NCBI RefSeq assembly: GCF_040676775.1
Contig: NZ_JBFAPP010000031.1
Location: 1 to 64,000 of the forward strand
Direction of reading: 5' to 3'
DNA from: Micromonospora_G sp040676775
Lineage (GTDB): Bacteria; Actinomycetota; Actinomycetes; Mycobacteriales; Micromonosporaceae
Length of the DNA: 64,000 bases
Shown here piece after piece: positions 51,161 to 58,745 of the stretch; position 1 is the first letter of the stretch, and each line of letters starts with the position of its first letter. The notes beneath the pieces are model-generated. The model was not told where the DNA came from, searched no databases, and saw only the letters and a program-made list of their open reading frames with translations. A program made the position numbers and the translations under genes.

Positions 51161-51931
51161 ATGACTCTGCGGGACCTGGTCTACTCAGCGTACGAACGGC
51201 GGTTGGCGGCGAAGCTGGCCGGTAAGCCCGTGCCCCAGCACGTCGGCGTGATGTGTGACGGCAACCGAAGATGGGCCCGCGAGATGGGCTACGTCGACCC
51301 GAACGACGGCCACCGGGTTGGTGCCGCCAAGATCAAACATGTCCTGGAGTGGTGCGACCAGGCCGACATCGGGCACGTCACGCTCTATCTGCTCGCCACC
51401 GACAACCTGCGCCGGCCCGCGAGTGAGCTGGACCCGCTGCTCCAGATCATCGAAGACCTGGTCGTCGAACTCGCCGAAGAGGGCAATCCGTGGCGGCTAC
51501 GGATGGTCGGCGCACTCGACCTGCTACCGGCACAAACCGCTAGCGCGCTGAAGGCCGCCGAGGAGCGTACCCAGGAACGGGCCGGTGGTGCCCAGGTGAA
51601 CATCGCGGTCGGGTACGGCGGCCGCCGCGAGATCGCCGACGCCGTACGGTCGCTGCTCTACGAGCACGCCGCGGCCGGCGGGACCATCGAGGAACTAGCC
51701 GAGGTCCTCGACGTCGAGCACATCGCCGAGCACCTCTACACCCGCGGCCAGCCCGACCCTGACCTGGTCATCCGTACCAGCGGGGAGCAGCGCCTGTCCG
51801 GCTTCCTGCTCTGGCAGTCGGCCCATTCCGAGTTCTACTTCTGCGACGCCAACTGGCCCGACTTCCGCCACGTCGACTTCCTCCGCGCCCTGCGCTCGTA
51901 CGCCAGCCGCCAACGCCGCTACGGCGTCTAG
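51161..51931 (+). CDS. uppS: Isoprenyl transferase (cis-prenyl diphosphate synthase, UppS family)
   Basis: A 256-residue cis-prenyltransferase that condenses isopentenyl diphosphate with an allylic diphosphate to build carrier lipid or its precursors. The catalytic Asp lies in VGVMCDGNRRWAR, NxxRP-like contacts in LLATDNLRRPASELDPLL, and RTSGEQRLSGFLLWQSAHSE and FYFCDANWPDFR form the rest of the active site. Mycobacteria have a short-chain (Z-FPP) and a long-chain enzyme; which type this is cannot be told from the sequence. TAGTCT ends 7 bp before the ATG, suggesting a leaderless message. Confidence 0.93.
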   Translation: MTLRDLVYSAYERRLAAKLAGKPVPQHVGVMCDGNRRWAREMGYVDPNDGHRVGAAKIKHVLEWCDQADIGHVTLYLLATDNLRRPASELDPLLQIIEDLVVELAEEGNPWRLRMVGALDLLPAQTASALKAAEERTQERAGGAQVNIAVGYGGRREIADAVRSLLYEHAAAGGTIEELAEVLDVEHIAEHLYTRGQPDPDLVIRTSGEQRLSGFLLWQSAHSEFYFCDANWPDFRHVDFLRALRSYASRQRRYGV

Positions 51932-51987
51932 CCCGCCCCCCCCGGGCACCCACCCCTCGCCCCCGCTCCGTACCCATCCTCGGTCCG

Positions 51988-52072
51988 CTCTTGTAGTGAA
52001 AGAGTGCGAAACCGCGCTGGGATAGCCACTCTTTCTCTACAAGAGGGGCCGCTTCTCTACAAGAGGGGCCGC
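51988..52072. repeat. Palindromic repeat with extra tandem arm
   Basis: CTCTTGTAGTGAAAGAGTG (51988-52006) and CACTCTTTCTCTACAAGAG (52027-52045) are complementary at 18 of 19 positions. TTCTCTACAAGAGGGGCCGC occurs twice back to back at 52033-52052 and 52053-52072. Half of the element also occurs at 21713-21731. It sits between convergent genes and can serve as a terminator. Confidence 0.8.
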
Positions 52073-52107
52073 GGAACCACGTGAGTGGTGGGGTGGGGTG
52101 GGTGGGG

Positions 52108-52932
52108 TCAGTTGAAGCGGTGGACGGCCTCGGTGAGGAAGTCGCCGAGGGCCTCGGGAGAGTCGATGGTGAGGTCCGCGGCCGTGGCGACCTCCTCGCC
52201 GGTCTCGGGGTTCGCGACCGCCACGCACACGCCGAAGAAGTCGGGGTGGGTTTCCTCGCGGGCCCGCAACGCGGCGAAGGCCTTGATGTCGGAGACGTCG
52301 TCGCCGAAGTACCAGGCACAGCCGGCACCCTGTACGGCTTCCCCGATGACCATGCCCTTGTCGCGGTCGACCGGGGGCTTGATCTCGATGACCATCCGCC
52401 CGACCTGCACCCGCAGGCCGCGGCGCTCGGCCTGCTCCCGGCCCCAGGACTCGATGGCCCGGCCCAGCTGCGGCGCGGTGCGGTAGTGCAGGGCGACGGA
52501 GAGCCGCTTGTACTCGACCAGGGTGCCGCCGGGTAGCTCGTCGCGGGCCTGCTGGGCCAGTTCGGCCATGGTCGGCACCCAGGGCAGCGCGGTCGGTTCG
52601 GTCACCGTCTCGCCGGACCCGTGGCTGTGTTCCAGCCCGTAGAGCCCGTAGAGGTCGACCTCGGCCAGCCCGTTGAAGTGGTCGCGGAGGAACTCGACCG
52701 GACGGGCCGAGACGATCGCCACCCGCTGCACCATGCCGGCCAGGGCGTCGAGGGCCGCGAGGACCTTCGGTGCCGGCTGGACCGCGGTCGGGTCGTCCTG
52801 GACCGGGGCGAGCGTGCCGTCGAAGTCGAAGAAGAGCGCACACTGCCCGGCCCGGTCAGTGGTGGCCTGCCAGGCCTGTTCCGCAGTGAGGGGACGGGTC
52901 GGGCGCTGATTGCCCGTGTTGATCGGCCGCAC
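52108..52932 (-). CDS. otsB: Trehalose-phosphatase
   Basis: A 274-residue HAD-family phosphatase that removes phosphate from trehalose-6-phosphate. The catalytic motif I is FFDFDGTLAPVQ (Asp nucleophile and second Asp), motif II VSARPVEFL, and motif IV YFGDDVSDIKAFAALRA. EIKPPVDRDKGMVIGEAV contains the conserved motif III Lys. AGCGTA on the plus strand at 52940-52945 reads as TACGCT on the coding strand, 7 bp before the GTG at 52932, indicating a leaderless start. The otsA gene is not in the window. Confidence 0.95.
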   Translation of the reverse strand: MRPINTGNQRPTRPLTAEQAWQATTDRAGQCALFFDFDGTLAPVQDDPTAVQPAPKVLAALDALAGMVQRVAIVSARPVEFLRDHFNGLAEVDLYGLYGLEHSHGSGETVTEPTALPWVPTMAELAQQARDELPGGTLVEYKRLSVALHYRTAPQLGRAIESWGREQAERRGLRVQVGRMVIEIKPPVDRDKGMVIGEAVQGAGCAWYFGDDVSDIKAFAALRAREETHPDFFGVCVAVANPETGEEVATAADLTIDSPEALGDFLTEAVHRFN

Positions 52933-52985
52933 GGGCGTCAGCGTACCCCGGTCGTTACGGTCTTAGATGGAGTCCAGCTGAACCT

Positions 52986-53351
52986 TCAGTCGTCGCCTCC
53001 GAGCATGGCGCGGCGGCTGTGCATCCGTGGCCCGATCGGCACCACCGACGGGTCGGGGTGGCTGAGCAGGTAGCCCTCGACGAACCCGGTGTTGCGGTCG
53101 CCCGCATGGCTGTCGAGTTCGTTCAGGCGGGCGATGAGGAATTCGGTGAGCGCGGTGACTCGCTCGTTGAGTCGTTCGTGCAGATCGGCGACGACGGCAA
53201 GAACGGTCGCGACCCCGGTGGCGGTGAGAGCGATCATGTTCACCACTACCGGAAGCTCCGCGCCGTTGACCGTGCCGAGCACGACATTGGCGGTCACGCA
53301 CAGTGTCACTGACACCGCCGCGACCATGACTGCCATCCATTTCAGGGTCAT
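52986..53351 (-). CDS. Small membrane protein of unknown function
   Basis: A 121-residue protein with two probable membrane helices (WMAVMVAAVSVTLCVTANVV and VNMIALTATGVATVLAVVAD), a short helical segment (LHERLNERVTALTEFLIARL) and a polar C-terminus. ATG at 53351 follows AGGAGGGG, a strong site. It lies beside the XRE regulator and may belong to the same island. No family was recognised. Confidence 0.65.
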   Translation of the reverse strand: MTLKWMAVMVAAVSVTLCVTANVVLGTVNGAELPVVVNMIALTATGVATVLAVVADLHERLNERVTALTEFLIARLNELDSHAGDRNTGFVEGYLLSHPDPSVVPIGPRMHSRRAMLGGDD

Positions 53352-53512
53352 GGCTAGACCCCTCCTTCTGTCCCGCAGGGCTGGGTTCGGCTTTGTCCCG
53401 TCCCCCCGCCGACGACGAGCCCAAGCAGTACGAAAAGGCACGTTAGCGCGCGTGTTCAGGTGCTGGTGCGGTACGCATGAGAAGCATGTAGATTCTTGCG
53501 CCATTTGAGGAA

Positions 53513-54073
53513 CTAGCCTGCTCGCTTACCTCCTTTTCGGACATCTCCTGGCAAGGTGGGCCGGTAAGCCAGATATCTGATTGTCTCTCTGATGTGAAAT
53601 TTCTCCGCCTCGGAGACATTTGGATCTACCAGTCGGCGGAGCAGCGCTTCGACGTCCGGGTCCATCGGCGGAGCGCTCGGTGCGGGTCGTCCTGAGGTGG
53701 CCCGGTCCCAGCCGAGCACCCCGAAGGCGGTGGTCGCGGGAATGCCGAGTCCTTCACAGAACGCGACGACGCGTTCGGCCTCCGGGTCGCTGGCCCACTC
53801 GCCGCGTACCCATCGGTTGATGGTCTGGCGGGAGACGCCGGTACGCCGGGAGACCTCCGTGCCGGACCACGCGCGGGTGGCGCGGGCGTCGTCGAGGGCC
53901 TTGCGTACGAAGGCGGCGAAGGCGATCTTGCGCCCGTGGGCACTGTCCGGCACGCGGTGACGGTACGGCCAGTCGTCGGATTCTGCCGGGGCCGATGTGC
54001 TTTCGTGCCGTGCACGTGACACTTGGGTGGGGATCCCGGTAAACGACTTCGTGCTCGTGTTGAGGGGTATCAC
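53513..54073 (-). CDS. XRE-type helix-turn-helix regulator
   Basis: A 186-residue protein with a Cro/C1-type helix-turn-helix at about residues 50-115: AFVRKALDDARATRAWSGTE, then VSRRTGVSRQTINRWVRGEW. The C-terminus contains LLRRLVDPNVSEAEKFHIRE, which looks helical and may oligomerise. GTG at 54073 sits in one of several CACGTG palindromes that fill the divergent promoter region, so autoregulation is likely. The region around residues 1-45 is polar and could be a wrong extension; a later start cannot be excluded. Confidence 0.75.
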   Translation of the reverse strand: MIPLNTSTKSFTGIPTQVSRARHESTSAPAESDDWPYRHRVPDSAHGRKIAFAAFVRKALDDARATRAWSGTEVSRRTGVSRQTINRWVRGEWASDPEAERVVAFCEGLGIPATTAFGVLGWDRATSGRPAPSAPPMDPDVEALLRRLVDPNVSEAEKFHIRETIRYLAYRPTLPGDVRKGGKRAG

Positions 54074-54205
54074 GTGGTCAGACTAGTGGTACGCGGGTCT
54101 GGGGGTAATCAGACGAAAAGATGATACTGTCACGTACGTGGGACGATCTAACGTGTGTCACGTGCTTGAGACCATCTGTGCTCACGTGGGTCACTTCCTC
54201 GTGAC
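54013..54205. promoter_or_regulatory. Cluster of CACGTG palindromes at the XRE promoter region
   Basis: CACGTG occurs at 54013-54018, 54071-54076, 54159-54164 and 54183-54188. CACGTACGTG occurs at 54131-54140. GTCAC and GTGAC (54190-54205) form another dyad. TGATACT (54122-54128) resembles an extended -10 for the plus-strand gene. The sites flank and overlap both divergent starts, so they are candidate operators of the XRE protein. Confidence 0.6.
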
Positions 54206-54217
54206 AGGAGGGATTCG

Positions 54218-54562
54218 GTGACCGAACTCGCAACCCGTGCCCAGGCATTCGGGTTGATCGCCGACGGGGTGGCCGCCGGGCTCAGTGCCCCGTGGCGCCT
54301 CTATCTGGCCCGGGGTTGTCGTTACCTGTCGCTGAACGTCGGCGACCGGGCCGAGTGGAACTCGTGGCGTACGCACCTGGGCTGCCCCGAGCTGAGCGTG
54401 CGGGTCTACGACGCGGGCGGGGAGATCCGTCGGGCCTCCGTCGCCGAGATCGTGCTCGACGGCTGCCGGATCAGTGTCGAGCTGGTCGAAGAGGTGAGTA
54501 CGGACGATCTCGATCGGCTGCTCATCGCCGATCCCACCCCGACCGAGTCGGAGGACTCATGA
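54218..54562 (+). CDS. Small protein of unknown function
   Basis: A 114-residue soluble protein (RAQAFGLIADGVAAGLSAPW, RGCRYLSLNVGDRAEWNSWR, RISVELVEEVSTDDLDRLLI) with an alpha-beta look. No family was recognised. GTG at 54218 follows GGAGGGATTCG. It is the first gene of the plus-strand side of the CACGTG island and is likely controlled by the XRE protein. A 12-codon frame and a small membrane gene follow with overlapping stops and starts. Confidence 0.6.
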   Translation: MTELATRAQAFGLIADGVAAGLSAPWRLYLARGCRYLSLNVGDRAEWNSWRTHLGCPELSVRVYDAGGEIRRASVAEIVLDGCRISVELVEEVSTDDLDRLLIADPTPTESEDS

Positions 54563-54597
54563 ACGGGCGACACGTACCGGCCGGGGTGGCCCGATGA
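54559..54597 (+). CDS. Coupling mini-ORF between two small genes
   Basis: A 12-codon frame (MNGRHVPAGVAR) starts with an ATG overlapping the upstream stop and ends with a TGA overlapping the next ATG by 4 bp. It has no ribosome site of its own. It may simply keep ribosomes on the message. It is a candidate only. Confidence 0.25.
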   Translation: MNGRHVPAGVAR

Positions 54598-54929
54598 GCC
54601 CCTTCTTCGCGGTTTTCCTCGTACTCCTGCTTGGTTCGTCCAGTTACGCCGCGGGGCGCCTGCACGGCCAGCTCAGCTACCGGATCGGCTACCGGTTCGG
54701 TTACCGCCAGGGTTACTTCGACGGCGACCGGGGGGCCTGGAACCGCCGTCGGCGGGAAGCCCAGGCCGCCATCGCCTCGGTACTGGCCGGTCCGCCGACC
54801 GGTACCGCAGCCGCTCCGGACCCCGCCGCCGGGGACCAGGGCACGACGTACACGGGTTCTTCTTTCGCGGGGACCGCAACCAACGGCGGACGGCACTCCA
54901 CCGACGCGTACGCCGGCCGGAACGCTTAG
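54594..54929 (+). CDS. Small membrane-anchored protein of unknown function
   Basis: A 111-residue protein. An N-terminal hydrophobic helix (FFAVFLVLLLGSSSYAAGRL) anchors it; a Tyr/Arg/Gly-rich stretch (YRIGYRFGYRQGYFDGDR) follows, then an Ala/Thr/Gly-rich disordered tail. ATG at 54594 overlaps the preceding mini-ORF. Part of the CACGTG island. No family was recognised. Confidence 0.6.
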   Translation: MSPFFAVFLVLLLGSSSYAAGRLHGQLSYRIGYRFGYRQGYFDGDRGAWNRRRREAQAAIASVLAGPPTGTAAAPDPAAGDQGTTYTGSSFAGTATNGGRHSTDAYAGRNA

Positions 54930-55419
54930 CCGGCGGTGCGGTGGGGTGAGCGGTCACCCGCGATCACGGTGCGTCGTCCGCGGCGGACACGCACCGTCGG
55001 GATCACGTCAGACCGGTGACGGTGATCCCACCGGCCGGGGTGCGCGCAGGGGGCATGCATCCCGGCCGGTCTCCGTACCGCCGGGCCGGGGGTTGATCGG
55101 ACTCCCGGCCCGGCGGGTAGCACCGGCGCGGGCCGCCGCCTCCGCCCCAGGGCGCTTACCTGCTGTTACCGGCACTCACGAGTGACCGCGAGCGGCGTGG
55201 ACGGGCGGCGAGCGGGCTATGGCGAGATGCATTCCGTATGCCCTAGCCGCGTCGGCGTCCGGCAGCTAGCGTCTAGGCATGGCGAGGGGTCCTCCCACGC
55301 CAGCCGGCCGGCCCGGACTCTGAGTACTGATCCATGGGGCCCGCATCCGACCCCGTGGTTCCGGGCACCGGACGAGGCGGAACGCGGGTGGACCGGGTGC
55401 ACGCCCGCCGGAGCAGCCT
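54930..55419. other. Intergenic region before phoH
   Basis: A 490-bp GC-rich stretch. TAGGCAT at 55274 and an ATG at 55279 define a 14-codon frame (MARGPPTPAGRPGL) that could be a leaderless leader peptide, but nothing else supports it. Other frames are overlapping shadows with no family resemblance. Confidence 0.4.
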
Positions 55420-56832
55420 GTGACGACTCGCCGTACCAACTCCAGGGCCGACCAGGACCCGGGCGCGACTCCCGCGACCGGCCGTGCAAAGGGCGGACGG
55501 AGGGCCACCACGGCCCCGGCCGCCGGTCTGGAGCCCGCACCAACCGGCCGCGCCTACGTTCTGGACACCTCGGTGTTGCTCTCCGACCCGGCGGCTTTCC
55601 ACCGGTTCGCCGAGCACGAGGTCGTGCTCCCGCTCGTGGTGATCTCCGAGCTGGAGGGGAAACGACACCATCCGGAGCTGGGCTGGTTCGCCCGTCAGGC
55701 CCTGCGCATGCTCGACGAACTACGGATCAAGCACGGCCGGCTGGACCAGCCGGTGCCGACCAACGACGCAGGCGGCACGCTGCGGGTCGAGCTGAACCAC
55801 GCCGACGACTCGGTGCTGCCGCCCGGTTTCCGCAACGAGTCAAACGACACCCGGATCCTCTCGGTCGCGCTCAACCTGGCCGCCGAGGGCCGCGAGGTCA
55901 TCCTGGTCAGCAAGGACATGCCGCTGCGGGTCAAGGCCGCCTCGGTCGGCCTGACCGCCGACGAGTACCGGCACGGCCAGGCCAGCGACCCGACCTGGAC
56001 CGGCATGACCGAGCTGGAGCTGGGGGAGGAGCAGATAAACCAGCTGTACGCGGGTGAGCCGCTGGACCTGGACGAGGCGGCCGGGATGCCGTGCCACACC
56101 GGTCTGGTGCTGCACTCGCCCCGGGGCTCGGCACTCGGCCGGACCGCCCCGGACAAGACCGTACGGCTGGTCCGCGGCGACCGGGAGGCGTTCGGGTTGC
56201 GCGGCCGCTCGGCGGAGCAGCGGATCGCGCTGGACCTGCTGCTCGACGAGTCGATCGGGATCATCTCGCTTGGTGGCCGGGCCGGCACCGGCAAGTCCGC
56301 CCTGGCGCTCTGTGCCGGGCTGGAGGCGGTGATGGAACGCCGCCGACACAAGAAGGTGATCGTGTTCCGCCCGCTCTACGCGGTCGGTGGCCAGGAGTTG
56401 GGCTACCTGCCGGGGTCGGAGTCGGAGAAGATGTCGCCGTGGGCGCAGGCGGTCTTCGACACGCTCGGCGCGGTGGTGCACGACAACGTCATGGACGAGG
56501 TGCTCGCCCGCGGGATGCTCGAGGTGCTCCCGCTGACCCACATCCGGGGTCGGAGCCTGCACGACGCCTTCGTCATCGTGGACGAGGCGCAGTCGCTGGA
56601 GCGTGGGGTCCTGCTCACCGTGCTGTCGCGGGTGGGCCAGGGATCCAGGGTGGTGCTCACCCACGACGTCGCCCAGCGCGACAACCTCCGGGTCGGCCGG
56701 CACGACGGGGTCACGGCGGTGATCGAGGCGCTGAAGGGGCATCCGCTCTTCGCGCACGTCACGCTGACCCGGTCGGAACGGTCCCCGATCGCGGAAGTGG
56801 TCACCGATCTGCTGGAGGACATCCCGTTGTAG
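55420..56832 (+). CDS. PhoH family protein with N-terminal PIN domain
   Basis: A 470-residue fusion of a PIN ribonuclease domain (about 45-190: VLDTSVLLSDPAAFHRFAEH, VISELEGKRHH, NDTRILSVALNLA) and a PhoH ATPase/helicase domain (about 250-460). The Walker A motif is GGRAGTGKSALALC, Walker B is FVIVDEAQSLERG, and VVLTHDVAQRDNL follows. In mycobacteria PhoH2 is an RNA helicase-nuclease that forms a toxin-antitoxin-like pair, PhoAT-PhoH2. No antitoxin-like gene precedes it here. GTG at 55420 was used. Confidence 0.93.
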   Translation: MTTRRTNSRADQDPGATPATGRAKGGRRATTAPAAGLEPAPTGRAYVLDTSVLLSDPAAFHRFAEHEVVLPLVVISELEGKRHHPELGWFARQALRMLDELRIKHGRLDQPVPTNDAGGTLRVELNHADDSVLPPGFRNESNDTRILSVALNLAAEGREVILVSKDMPLRVKAASVGLTADEYRHGQASDPTWTGMTELELGEEQINQLYAGEPLDLDEAAGMPCHTGLVLHSPRGSALGRTAPDKTVRLVRGDREAFGLRGRSAEQRIALDLLLDESIGIISLGGRAGTGKSALALCAGLEAVMERRRHKKVIVFRPLYAVGGQELGYLPGSESEKMSPWAQAVFDTLGAVVHDNVMDEVLARGMLEVLPLTHIRGRSLHDAFVIVDEAQSLERGVLLTVLSRVGQGSRVVLTHDVAQRDNLRVGRHDGVTAVIEALKGHPLFAHVTLTRSERSPIAEVVTDLLEDIPL

Positions 56833-57119
56833 CGGCGATGCGTTGGGGCCTTTGACCTGGTTTAAGGCTATTATTTGAGTGGTCCAGGTCACAATCGTGC
56901 TTGTTGGTTTCCCAGCCGACTCACTGTGCGCAATGGTGTGCTTCGAGCAACTCCTGCCCCACGGACATCGGTGAAGATCGGTATACCAGGGGCAAACGGT
57001 ACGGATGATCACGAGTCGTCCGGCCCGGAGATCCGCCGGATCTGGGTGCTCGCGGCGCGTACGTGCCGGCCGCCGGGCCGGTTCGCGCCAGTCCTTGTCC
57101 CCGACGAAGGGATCACTTC
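56833..57119 (+). promoter_or_regulatory. Long leader of the lytic transglycosylase gene
   Basis: A 287-bp non-coding stretch with TTGACC (56852-56857) and TATTAT (56869-56874) near its start. An AGATCC/GGATCT hairpin lies near 57031-57046, and other GC-rich dyads occur. In actinobacteria, genes for such hydrolases often carry c-di-AMP-binding leaders, but the ydaO core was not recognised here. Confidence 0.35.
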
Positions 57120-57794
57120 GTGAGTCGGCTGTGGAGCCGCTTCGGCGTCCGGACACTCGCGGTCTCACTGCTGGTGGTGGGCGTCACCGGCGGATATTTC
57201 CTGGGCCAGGACCGGGAAACCCAGCAGGTCGGCATCAACGCCCAACTCATCGCCGACGCGGAGCGCGCGGAGTTCGACCTGTTGCGTGAGCGCAACGCCG
57301 CGCACAAGCAGGCGATGGCCGCCCAGTTGGCCGCCGAGCGGGAAGCCACCCGCAAGGCCGCCGAAACCGCGAAGGCAGCCGCCGAGCGGGCGCGCAAGGC
57401 CGACGCGGCGGCCGACCGGAAGAAGCGGGAAGCCAAGGCGGCCAACGCGCCGGTCAAGCCGTACGAGGGTCCGATCCCGGACTCGTGCAACGAGTACAGC
57501 GGCAACCGCGCGATCGGCTGCGCGCTGATGCTGGAAGCCGGGTTCCCGCTGGCCGAGATGCCCTGCCTGGAGAAGCTCTGGACCAAGGAGAGCGGCTGGA
57601 ACCCCAAGGCGAGCAACCCCTCGGGCGCGTACGGCATCCCGCAGGCAAAGCCCGGCAGCAAGATGAGCAGCGCCGGTGCGGACTGGCAGAACAGCGCCGC
57701 CACGCAGATCAAGTGGGGGCTGGGCTACGTCAAGAGTCGGTACAAGACGCCCTGCGGGGCGTGGTCGTTCTTCCAGAGCAAGGGCTACTACTGA
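57120..57794 (+). CDS. Secreted lytic transglycosylase-like protein
   Basis: A 224-residue protein with an N-terminal membrane or signal segment (TLAVSLLVVGVTGGYFLG), an Ala/Lys/Arg-rich coiled-coil region (about 45-125) and a C-terminal transglycosylase-like domain. The likely catalytic Glu is in LWTKESGWNPKA, followed by NPSGAYGIPQAKPGSKM and an IKWGLGYVKSRY segment, all typical of goose-type/SLT-like muramidases. Such enzymes cut peptidoglycan glycan strands. GTG at 57120 follows GAAGGGATC. The long leader may be regulatory, and a perfect terminator follows. Confidence 0.88.
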   Translation: MSRLWSRFGVRTLAVSLLVVGVTGGYFLGQDRETQQVGINAQLIADAERAEFDLLRERNAAHKQAMAAQLAAEREATRKAAETAKAAAERARKADAAADRKKREAKAANAPVKPYEGPIPDSCNEYSGNRAIGCALMLEAGFPLAEMPCLEKLWTKESGWNPKASNPSGAYGIPQAKPGSKMSSAGADWQNSAATQIKWGLGYVKSRYKTPCGAWSFFQSKGYY

Positions 57795-57818
57795 GCACTG
57801 GAGAACCGCAGCGACGTC

Positions 57819-57850
57819 GAAGGGGTACGGGCGAGCGCCCGTACCCCTTC
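57819..57850 (+). terminator. Strong intrinsic terminator after transglycosylase gene
   Basis: Perfect 14-bp arms at 57819-57832 and 57837-57850 around a GAGC loop, followed by CGTCTGTTT. Confidence 0.85.
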
Positions 57851-57959
57851 CGTCTGTTTCCGGGCGGACCGGGAGATTCACGTCGGCTGGCCGTGGGAGC
57901 GGTGCCGGACGTGCCGAGTCGGGTGGCGGTTGTCGGCAATAGCTGATAGCTACTTGAGG

Positions 57960-58610
57960 GTGACATTCGATTCCCGTAGCGGCGGAGACCCGTACCGGTT
58001 CGGCACCGACGCCTTCTACGCCTCCCTCGGCAAGGCGTTCGTGGCCATGTGCGCGGTCGTGCCGGTGCTCTTCGCCATCGAGGGGATCGACTACTGGCTG
58101 GGCGCGGGACTGGACGCGACGGCCGGGATCATCCCGCACCGGATCGACGGCCTGGACGGCGTCTTCTTCGCGCCGTTCCTGCACCACGGCTTCAACCACC
58201 TCTACAGCAACAGCGTCCCGCTGATCCTGCTCGGTACGTTCGTGCTCGCCGCCGGAGCCCGCCGTTTCCTCTACTCCACCCTCGTGATCATGTTCGTCAG
58301 CGGGCTCGGGGTGTGGTTCACGGGCTCGGCGAACTCGGTCGTGGTGGGCGCCAGCGGGATCATCTTCGGCTACCTGGGACTGCTGCTCATGCGCGGCATC
58401 GTGGAGCGGAGTTGGTGGAACTTCGCGGTGGTGCTGCTGGTCGGGCTCCTCTACGGCGGGCAACTGTTCGGCGTACTGCCGACCGACGAGCCGATCTCCT
58501 GGCAGGGGCACCTGTTCGGGCTGATCGGCGGGCTGGTGGCGGCGATCCTGTTCCGACGCCGCCCGCAACGGGACGCCTACTCCTCCGAGTCGACGCTGAG
58601 CTATCCCTGA
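57960..58610 (+). CDS. Rhomboid family intramembrane serine protease
   Basis: A 216-residue protein with six membrane helices. The nucleophile is Ser in VVGASGIIFGYLG (about residue 130) and the catalytic His is in SWQGHLFGLIGGLVAA. FFAPFLHHGFNHLYSNSVPL holds the conserved His and Asn. Rhomboids cleave transmembrane substrates. GTG at 57960 with upstream TTGAGG was chosen; a TTG at 57930 would add 10 residues. A strong terminator ends the preceding gene, so it is a separate unit. Confidence 0.88.
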   Translation: MTFDSRSGGDPYRFGTDAFYASLGKAFVAMCAVVPVLFAIEGIDYWLGAGLDATAGIIPHRIDGLDGVFFAPFLHHGFNHLYSNSVPLILLGTFVLAAGARRFLYSTLVIMFVSGLGVWFTGSANSVVVGASGIIFGYLGLLLMRGIVERSWWNFAVVLLVGLLYGGQLFGVLPTDEPISWQGHLFGLIGGLVAAILFRRRPQRDAYSSESTLSYP

Positions 58611-58745
58611 CCGGAGATCTTCCCTGCTCGTCGGGGCCGCCGCCGGCCACATTGACCATGGAAGTGTCTTGCCTAGTCCTCATCCGGCCACCTACGGTCG
58701 AAATCAGCAGCTGTTGATCCGTAGGCGGAAGGCGACGGTGAGCAC

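Noticed and set aside
55279..55323. Leader peptide before phoH
   Set aside because: A 14-codon frame follows a TAGGCAT element, but it has no codon run or hairpin to suggest control.
56833..57119. c-di-AMP (ydaO) riboswitch
   Set aside because: Position and downstream gene fit, but the conserved core sequence was not recognisable by eye.
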